From the NCBI GenBank assembly GCA_002099365.1, contig MSED01000004.1, positions 2,976,001 through 3,040,000 on the forward strand: a stretch of 64,000 nt of DNA, given 5' to 3'. The notes under the pieces are model-generated. The model saw only the letters and a list, made by a program, of their open reading frames with translations, had not been told where the DNA came from and did not search any database. The stretch is from Phialophora verrucosa. Its lineage: Eukaryota > Ascomycota > Eurotiomycetes > Chaetothyriales > Herpotrichiellaceae. The translations under genes and the position numbers were made by a program. Below are positions 56,904 through 64,000 of this stretch, in pieces; positions within the stretch are counted from its first letter, which is position 1, and every line of letters begins with the position of its first letter.

Positions 56904-58902
56904 CTACAGCGAGTATTTGAATGTTGGTGCCCTGTCACCCATCTGATAGAGTTGTTCCTCGGAATACTGTCGGCGAATTTCTTCTCGTGGCACAACCTCC
57001 CACTTCTTATTGTGCCGCCAGTACAAGTACTCCAAAAGCAGCGCGGCAAGAACCCCAGCCGCCGCAAAGGCTAACGACGTGCCAAAGCCAGTTGGATACC
57101 GAGGTGCCTCTTTGTTGAGGAAGATCCAGCTGCCGATAAAGCCTCCCACGTTGCCGACAGTAACCATGAGGGCCACGCCCATTGATCGCTTCTCTGCGGC
57201 AGCGAGGTTGTTGATAGTCCACGCGTTGCATCCGGGAACAATGGGATACACGCCCAGGCAGGCCAGGACGACCATTGCGTAGCAAGTCGGTATATCTGTC
57301 GCAATGTGCGGAGCATACTGGAAGAGCACCGCCATGGAGACGATGACGATCGATTGGAAGAACACAATGAAAGGCATCCGCCGGGACAATTTATCTGCCC
57401 ACAAGGATGACACAACAGCTGCAACAGCACCTGCAAAATATGGCGGCGCGCTCAGTAATTGCGCATTGGTCGAAGTGAAGCCCATGTTTCGGATGATTTG
57501 AGGCATGGTGAATTTCAGCCCGTTGTTCGGCACCGTGTTCGAGGCGCAGATGAGCGCTTGTAGGTAGATGTGGCCGTCTGTGAAAACTTGCCTTGCCGTG
57601 GCCCATTTGAAACGCCTCGCCCTCTTCGGATCTTCAATCTGGGTTCTCTTCTCACCGCGCGTGACGTAAAGCATGAGCTGTAAGTATCGTTGTTCGTCAG
57701 GTTTCAGCCATCTCTTCGCCAGAAGGGGGGAGTCCGGGAGGAGAAAGAAGGTTAGAACCCCGGCCATAGCCGACGCCAGCCCTTCGAGGATGAATATCCA
57801 TCGCCAGCTATCGTAGGATGTTAGTTACTTGAAAGACTGCATCGGAGCGAAAGAAGTACCCCTCGTAATTTCCAATTCCGTCCATCTGAGCAATGCCGGC
57901 AGCCAGCAGCCCCGAGAAAGCGCCAGACGCAGCACTGGAGACGTAGAAAAGAGCATTGCGGCTTTGTGTTCGATTTGGCGGATACCACTCTGTTTTTCAG
58001 GAGCTCGAGTTAGTACATCGAATATCTGAAGAGTAGTTAAGTGTTTCTCTTCGTTGGACAATAAGTTGCTGAGGATGGGAATGAAGATTCCGCGGAGAAT
58101 ATGTGTATATTGGACAGGCAGTAGCAGCTTGCGTAGGGATTGAGACTTACGCGATATGAGCCAGACCGCACCAGGAAAGAACCCGGCCTCAAATGTCCCC
58201 ACGAGAAAGCGGGTAACACAGAGGCCAGCAAACTGCCGACACAGCCAGTGAGTGCCACAATGGAGCCCCAGCAAGTGACTATGATGCCGATGTACAAACT
58301 CGGGCGTCTAAACTTCGCCAAGAGCATGTTGCTTGGGATCTCGCATAGGATGTATGGAATGAAGAAGACCGACACGGCGATATTATAGTCGGAGCCCTTC
58401 ATACCCAAGCTCTTCTCGAGACCCTCGATCTTGGCATTGCCTTCACAAAGAAGATGTCAGCATGAGGGTGTGAAGAAAATCCCGATGCCAACATACCAAT
58501 GTTTGCTCTGTCCAGGTGCGAGATGAGATAGAGAAGGGACAGCATAGGCACGACACGGTAATCGACTTTGCGATAGATGGCTCTTTCTTCCTTGGCCGTG
58601 AACCTGGCTAGGAATCCGGCATCTTCTTCGGTCAATCCAGCTTGTCGATATGTCTCGTATTTTGCCTGGGAAGGACCACTCTCGACATGTTTGAAGTCGG
58701 CGTCAGTCTCCTTTGCGATGGAACCTGAGTCGTCGGAAGCCGTCACCATTGCTAGATTGGTTGTAACAGTTTGGCTCGCCTCGCTGCCCTTCTTCTCAGT
58801 GATGCTACCTTTAGCGCCCATGAGGTCCTCGGGTCGATCGCAATGCAGCTCAACTTCGCAAGGAGTTTTGCTGCTTGAGAATGTCTCCCAAAAGTCCGCC
58901 AC
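56904..58902 (-). CDS. MFS transporter, anion:cation symporter type, with an apparent frameshift
   Basis: Predicted carrier for an organic anion in the Dal5/Tna1-like MFS group. The N-terminal exon (58902 leftward) is a long hydrophilic tail, then DYRVVPMLSLLYLISHLDRA joins to IGNAKIEGLEKSLG. Next come YILCEIPSNMLLAKFRRPSL, then CWGSIVALTGCVGS. The following motif FAGLCVTRFLVGTFEAGFFP continues in a different frame: one base appears to be missing near 58221. Later exons encode QWYPPNRTQSRNALFYVSSA, GWRWIFILEG and the second six-helix half (last exon 57767-56904). Apart from that one position, every join is clean. It may be a recent pseudogene, a sequencing error, or have an unusual intron. 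The context (regulator, phthalate-type decarboxylase, P450) points to an aromatic acid substrate. Confidence 0.8.
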
Positions 58903-59352
58903 ACTTGGAGGCTGTTTCGTTCAGCGGAAGCAGAAGCCGAGTGTTTAAACAGAATGCAATCGAGTATCTGAGCTGGAGGTGGGTACATCAGTCGAACATA
59001 TAGAAGTGGCTGTTAGCCTCCCATCCTCCGCAATCTTGGGGTTGGTGTGAGCGGGAGGTCTGCGAAGTCAGATGGCCCGCCGATGAGAATCTGGGGAGAG
59101 CTAATGATGGGTCGAAAATGCCGCGAGAATCCCGCAGGAATCCCGCACTGAGAATCCCTTGCGAGCTCCGATCTCCAAGCTCGACTGGTCTGAAACACCG
59201 CCAGCCATGACTTGATGGCGGATCGGCCATCGGAGTATATCAAGGTCCGCACGGGGAGAGCAGTGCCAAAGGATTCTTCCGTAAGGCGAGCTCTGTTTCT
59301 GAATTCGTGCTGATACGAATACCTGCACTCTTACGTCTACTGGAATGCCCAG
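58903..59352. promoter_or_regulatory. Promoter region of the MFS gene with repeated GAATCCCGC words
   Basis: 450 bp between the MFS start codon (58902, minus) and the regulator's stop codon (59353, minus). GAATCCCGC occurs at 59127-59135 and 59138-59146, and a shortened GAATCCC at 59152-59158, about 225-255 bp upstream of the MFS start. A palindrome-like ATGGCGGATCGGCCAT lies near 59213. The same 9-mer is present upstream of the P450 gene. Confidence 0.5.
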
Positions 59353-61638
59353 TTAGAGGACCGGGTCAAATTGTGACCAATCTGCCGCGAGAAAGTCCTG
59401 TGGCAAACCAGTACCAAAGACCGAGTTCAGGGAATTGATGCCCTCGAAATCATCGGCCTCAATCTGAGTGAAGAGGCTGAGGTCGATGTGACTGTTCTGT
59501 TGTTCGAGATGGTGTGCGTGCTCTTCTTGCCCGCTATTTGAAGCATGTGCCGTCTCGATATCATTTCCGGATATGCTCCGCTGATTGTAAGAAGTCGACG
59601 CGTCGAGGTTTGGGTTGGGTAAGCTCCGCGCCCTGTCCAACAGCGAGACATAACGCGACGCAAGGATACTGATGAAACCTGCTGAGCGCAGGAACTCCAT
59701 TCCACACTCAAGAACAGCAGGATCTGGAGCGGGTGACAAGAGGCTGCGGATCGATCTATCCATGGTCTGGACTGTCACAAGCACACCGACGGATGTGAAG
59801 ATATCTGTCTCGGGTTAGCAAGCTTTGCCCACCCAGGGCGAGAAAGGCTTACAGTGTAGGTTGTACCACAATGAGTTAAGAAGGCGACGGTTGTAAAAAT
59901 CGTGTATCAAGCGGATCGTCTCCGTGGCTGCCGAGACACATGCCTGGCTCGAAGCAAGCGCTCCGGCTTTCATAAACTCTCCCTTGATCACGTTCTTGCT
60001 TAACAAAAGGAATGATGGCCGTTGCAGAAGGAGCCTGATTTGAAGATATCTTATCAGGATAACTTTTCGCTGTCGCTCAAAGTCGGCACAATCAGGCAGA
60101 TCAGGCTCGATCTTCAAATGTACGGGCGTGTCATTCCACCAAGTTTGTAGTTGACCGTCGAGGAGAAAGGAATGCCCAATAATGTCGGATTCTTCCGTTC
60201 TTTTGCACGACCACTCCGGTGGATGCAGTCTTGCCCGTAGTTTGCGACTGGAAAGATAAAGCTTAGACAGTATCTCATCAATGACATGTGACAGTCTGAT
60301 GGTATGGACAAAAAAGGATATTCGAGAAGGTCGTCCCGAGGGCTGCCTGGGGTTTAGGGCTGTGTGAGTGATATATTGATCGTCAACCTCTAGCGGAAGT
60401 TCGACCTCTGCGTCAGCGAGATTGATTGCAGGCGGACGGCCCAATTTCATGCTCAGCGTTCGGTCAAGGACGAAACACCCCCACCAGACTCGCTTTCTGA
60501 TCTCTTTCTCCACTGCAGTAGGCGCACCATCATCAGTAGGGTTGAGATGCAGGCCAACACTGAACGCACTCCTGATCATCAAACCACTGAAACTCCAACA
60601 GTCGTTAAGCTCCAAGGTCCCTTGGAGGTAGTGACACAGCAAAAGCAAGGCCTGGACCAGGAGAAGGTCGGCCCTCGTGAAACCGAAGGATACGATGATG
60701 CGTTTTGCTCGCTCTATGAAAGGCGTCGCTCGCTTGATGAACGGCTGTTCGTTGGTATCGAAGCAGAACTCGCAGCCATACGCGAACACCAAATTTGCAA
60801 CAGCCAGCCATGACGCATGGGCTGGCCTGGACGAATTCTTTGCGCCCCACAGTTCTTCGTACTCATTACGGAAGCTTCCTTCGTGGAGGAAGGGGTAGAA
60901 CACATGGACACGCTCAAAGTACGCGTCGACCAGAGCGTTCGCTGTTTCCCGCGGCGGGAAATCGAGATGATTGGCGTTGATGATGTACGGGGAAGTTGAA
61001 GTGACTGTGCCGTGGGGGCTAAAAGCCTAGAAGATGTCAGCGCACCGGCTGCCCCGTACAAATTGAATTCGACATACACTTTCGGAGATTCGCGCGTCAT
61101 TTGGCGATGGTTGTAGCTCTGGTCTAATCTTCGATACGAATCTGAACGTGGAAGAGTCTCCGAAATAGCCATTGGGAGCATCTTTGTTCAGCAGCTGAGG
61201 TTGGTCTTCACCTGAGGCAATGCTGTCCAAGTGCTCGGTCGTATGCAGAGAAGCAGGAGTGGCTCCACTTTCGGCAAAGTTCTGTGAAGCTTGATGATGT
61301 TGGCGGACCGCGCTCATCTTGTTGTTGACTGCACCACTCGTCTGCAAGTCTTGTTGGCACGCAAGGTCTGATCCACTGCGAACGTCGCCTCCCACTGCAG
61401 ACCCATTATGCCTCGAGCACGTCAGTATCGTGGCTGACTAAAGCTCCTCAACTTACGGAGGTACGGACTGTCCATCCAGATCGGCTGATGAGTACTCGCA
61501 CAAGAGGCCCCTCTTGACGCAACGCGAGCACCTTGGTCTCGCTGCATCACATCGGTGTTTCCTCTTGCGGCAAGGGTTGCAGGCTTGTCCGAATCCAAGT
61601 CGTTTCGCCCTGGGCGACTTCCCGACCTTGTCCGCCAT
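59353..61638 (-). CDS. Zn2Cys6 transcription factor of the decarboxylase cluster
   Basis: Predicted nuclear regulator. Exon 1 (from ATG 61638) encodes a basic start then the zinc cluster CNPCRKRKHRC and CSRCVKRGLLC (C-x2-C-x6-C-x6-C-x2-C-x6-C). A 45 bp intron joins SVPP to HNGSAVGGDV. A Gln/Ser-rich linker follows. The fungal regulatory domain starts in the third exon: ALVDAYFERVHVFYPFLHEG, then LVQALLLLCHYLQGTLELND, RKRVWWGCFVLDRTLSMKLG and RPPAINLADAEVELP, all characteristic of the xylanolytic-activator-like group. The last exon (59784-59353) ends in the acidic/aromatic FLAADWSQFDPVL. It is divergent from the decarboxylase gene (310 bp promoter) and lies just upstream of the MFS gene on the same strand, the usual position for a pathway-specific activator. 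Confidence 0.87.
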
Positions 61639-61947
61639 GGTGAGGAAGGAGATGTTACACTTGGGAAGTGCGGAGCGGCAAGTGTGTTTGTAGTGATGAA
61701 TATTTGCGGAGTCTGAGGACGTGGGGAAAAATCTGGGGTTTGGGCGGATGAATCCGAACCCCCCGCCGATGAAATGACATGCCGAGATGGACCAATTGTT
61801 TGCCAATCGCATCGAAGCTACAGATGGTAACAACCTATTTTCCTGGGTATCGTTGATGGCGGCTCTCCTAACAGGAAGCAAAACTACTTTATGATTTCTT
61901 GCGCTGTCAACTCTTTGTCCAATCCTGACCATATCAGCTCCTCCAAA
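61639..61947. promoter_or_regulatory. Divergent promoter of the Zn2Cys6 regulator and the decarboxylase
   Basis: 309 bp between two divergent start codons. It contains an inverted repeat CGGAT-GA-ATCCG (61745-61756) flanked by GGGGTT (61735-61740) on the left and AACCCC (61757-61762) on the right. The right arm is thus nearly the reverse complement of the left arm, apart from a 4-nt insert. CGG-based inverted repeats are the usual targets of Zn2Cys6 dimers, so this is a candidate operator for the adjacent regulator. A CGGAGCGG word also lies near 61673. Confidence 0.5.
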
Positions 61948-63046
61948 ATGGTGCTTCGGCTGTCCTTTGCATGTTGGGACTATGATAGGATGAAGGCATT
62001 GGAAGATGGTAGAATACGTCCTGAGGGGGTTGAACTAACCTTCTTGAATTATCAAGTTGAGGAGACGTAAGCATGAGGTGCTATCCCAACTGCTGATAGA
62101 AAGCTGCTAACTCATGCCTAGGTTCTTCAGACAACTGCGATTTCAAGAATTCGACGTTTCGGAACTATCGCTCTCGTCTTACGTGCTCACGTTGAACCAG
62201 GATAATCCGCCTTTCATCGCATTGCCTGTGTTCCCGTCACGGTTCTTTCGCCATCAATCCATGTACATCAACACGAAGTCTGGTATTGCCAAACCATCCG
62301 ACTTGAAGGGGAAACGGATTGGTATCCCGGAATATCAAAGTATGTAAGGCCGTGGACCCTGGGCAAACGGGCACTGATAGTGAGCAGTGACTGCAGCAGT
62401 TTGGCAAAGAGGCATTATGGAAGAGGAATTCCGAGTACCGATGACGGAAGTGGAATTCTTCACTGGGGCCACAGAACCATCAATCGAAGAGCGGAAGCCC
62501 AAGATACCTCATTCCCTTCCACCTGGCGTCACGGTCACATCGATCAAGCCCAGCCAGAACCTGTCTCAGATGCTCGAGGAAGGAGAGATTGATGCCATTT
62601 TCAGCGCCGGCAAACCTTCATGCATCGACCGTTCCGACCATTGTACGTACCTTTTCCCCAGTTTCAAAGCAGTCGAAGCCGATTATTACCGAAGAACCGG
62701 GATATTTCCCATCATGCATGTCATTGCGATCAGACGATCCGTGTACGAGGCCAATCCGTGGATTGCGCGTACTCTACAGAAAGCCTTCGCCGAGTCGTTA
62801 CACCTTGCATATGACGCGCTCAAAGAACGCTCTGCGTTGCGATATATGCTGCCGTGGCTAGAAGACCACGTCCTGGAAACGAGAAGCTTGATGGGAGAAG
62901 AGGTTTGGTGGAAGGATGGCTTCCAAGAGAACAAGCATGTTATCGAGAAGTTCTTGAAGTATTCGCACGACCAGGGCTTGGCGAAGAGGCTTTTCGAAGC
63001 TGAAGAAATCTTCGCACCAAATACCCTAGAGTCATTCGTCCTGTAA
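61948..63046 (+). CDS. 4,5-dihydroxyphthalate decarboxylase homologue
   Basis: 331 aa from exons 61948-62066, 62122-62339 and 62388-63046, all in frame. It matches the bacterial-type 4,5-dihydroxyphthalate decarboxylases, which convert 4,5-dihydroxyphthalate to protocatechuate using a fold like periplasmic substrate-binding proteins. Family segments in order are LSFACWDYDRMKALEDGRIR, VEETFFRQLRFQEFDVSELS, FIALPVFPSRFFRHQSMYIN, DLKGKRIGIPEYQMTAAVWQ, NLSQMLEEGEIDAIFSAGKP and FPIMHVIAIRRSVYEANPW. There is no signal peptide, so the enzyme would act in the cytosol. The length is normal for the family. Decarboxylase activity is inferred from similarity; fungal members have little experimental backing known to me. 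It is divergent from the regulator and tandem with the P450. Confidence 0.85.
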
Positions 63047-63567
63047 CTTCGGGACACCTTTATCGTCGTGCAGCTCCTGATCGGCCAGGAAAGCTGCAAA
63101 ATTCAGACAGACCTCGCGAAATAGTCTCCATAACTCAATGCCGTGGAGTATTCCTGACTTGAATTCCACCTGCAACGATGCCACGCAAACCTCGCGTGTT
63201 GAAGGAAGCGCCCAACTGCTCTCTCAGCTTGGTTAGAATACCTTGCTCCTGCCGGCTTGCCTGATAGGTGTTGATCGACCATCAACTAGCAAGACAAGTG
63301 CTAATGACGAATGCCGACGAGACCTCGAGTTTGTGGCTGGGCACGTTTGCGGAGAATGCGGTAGAGCGAATCCCGCCCTTTCCGACAATCTTTCCGCCCT
63401 GATTGTCGCCTCCCCGCTGTGGTGCTCCTGTCCACCGCCCAACTTCGGGGTTGGAAGAAATGGGCAGGATCAGAATAAGTATTAGAACCGGTGGTTTATG
63501 CAATTTGTAAGTTGGCGACCTCGACAAACAAACTAAGTGTCACAGTCCTAACTTGCACGGCGTCATC
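63047..63567. promoter_or_regulatory. Promoter region of the cytochrome P450 with one GAATCCCGC word
   Basis: About 520 bp between the decarboxylase stop and the P450 start. GAATCCCGC is at 63368-63376, about 192 bp before the P450 ATG, identical to the repeated word upstream of the MFS gene. No coding frame is supported. Confidence 0.45.
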
Positions 63568-64000
63568 ATGATTCCCCAACTTGCCTCCCTAGGCGTTGCG
63601 GCAGCTGTTTTGCTCGCAATCATTCAGTACTTTTATCAAGGATGGCGAGAGGAGAAATCCCTGGCTCACGTACCCACCCACAGGTTCTCAGATGGAGACG
63701 ATTCCCGCAAAAGATACCTGACAGATCTGAAGTCGTTGCTCGAGTCGGGCTATAGGAGGTACAACAAGAACGGGCAGCCATTCAAAGTCGTCATTCCAGT
63801 TGGCGGATACTCTGTGAAGTATCGAGTCATCCTACCGAAGAGCTATCTCGAAGAGATCAAGCACTTGTCGAACAGTGTCTTTAGCTGGCAGCTGGCGTCT
63901 CGCATCATTTTCGCACAAGATTACACCGGAGCACCTGATCGTGGACCATGGTCTGGGAAAGCTCTTCGAGTAGGGATCCACCAGAATCTAGGAGACATCA
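63568..64000 (+). CDS. Cytochrome P450, N-terminal part (cut by the window edge)
   Basis: The open frame from ATG 63568 runs to the end of the window (144 codons shown). An N-terminal membrane anchor is visible (LASLGVAAAVLLAIIQYFY), followed by a hinge and the start of the P450 fold: GYRRYNKNGQPFKVVIPVGG, KYRVILPKSYLEEIKHLSNS and the B'-C region FAQDYTGAPDRGPWSGKALR, VGIHQNLGD. These match the amino-terminal part of fungal ER-bound P450 monooxygenases. The haem-binding Cys loop lies outside the window, so integrity is unknown. Position behind the decarboxylase suggests a role as the ring-hydroxylating or activating enzyme of the same pathway; this is inference. Confidence 0.82.
   Translation, partial: MIPQLASLGVAAAVLLAIIQYFYQGWREEKSLAHVPTHRFSDGDDSRKRYLTDLKSLLESGYRRYNKNGQPFKVVIPVGGYSVKYRVILPKSYLEEIKHLSNSVFSWQLASRIIFAQDYTGAPDRGPWSGKALRVGIHQNLGDI

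Noticed and set aside
1..64000. CRISPR arrays, rRNA operons, insertion sequences or intact transposons
   Set aside because: No regularly spaced direct repeats, rRNA-like sequence, transposase or reverse transcriptase frames, or long terminal repeats were recognised on either strand by eye.

Overview
The window comes from a filamentous ascomycete (Pezizomycotina). Short GT-AG introns of about 40-115 bp interrupt most genes. Gene families typical of these fungi recur: Zn2Cys6 regulators, Dal5-type MFS carriers, a PDR-type ABC pump, DUF300 and protoglobin proteins. Class and species cannot be resolved from the sequence alone.

Layout. 0.6-4 kb: an SDR oxidoreductase convergent with a large fungal membrane protein. 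4-17 kb: a gene-poor accessory stretch holding a decayed SDR copy (6.3 kb), an intact allantoate-permease-type MFS carrier (7.8-9.7 kb), a decayed auxin-efflux-carrier-like gene (11.4-12.0 kb) and a Zn2Cys6 regulator (13-15.6 kb). 17-21.4 kb: an aldo-keto reductase directly followed by a Zn2Cys6 regulator, then a small LITAF-like zinc-ribbon gene on the other strand. 22.5-26 kb: a membrane-anchored secreted protein resembling Nod19/copper monooxygenase-like proteins, a small unknown gene and a FAS1 protein. 26-34.8 kb: a compact, conserved block with ALG6 glucosyltransferase, a nucleolin-like Nsr1/Gar2 protein, an unknown single-pass membrane protein, mitochondrial ribosomal protein mL54 and a protoglobin. 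35-40 kb: sparse, with one Cys-containing small ORF. 40-49.5 kb: a Zn2Cys6 regulator convergent with a full-length PDR-type ABC transporter, which is divergent from an OST-alpha/DUF300 membrane protein. 52.5-54 kb: an O-methyltransferase alone between two gene-poor stretches of about 3 kb.

56.9-64 kb: the most interesting part, a small catabolic-looking cluster. It contains an anion:cation-symporter MFS carrier (with an apparent one-base frameshift), a Zn2Cys6 regulator, a 4,5-dihydroxyphthalate decarboxylase homologue divergent from that regulator, and the start of a cytochrome P450 cut by the window edge. The upstream regions of the MFS and P450 genes share the 9-mer GAATCCCGC. The regulator/decarboxylase promoter contains a CGGAT-N2-ATCCG inverted repeat. 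Together these suggest a co-regulated aromatic-dicarboxylate (phthalate-type) uptake and breakdown unit; this is inference.

Gene spans run from start codon to stop codon and include introns. Intron positions were inferred by eye from splice signals and reading-frame continuity.
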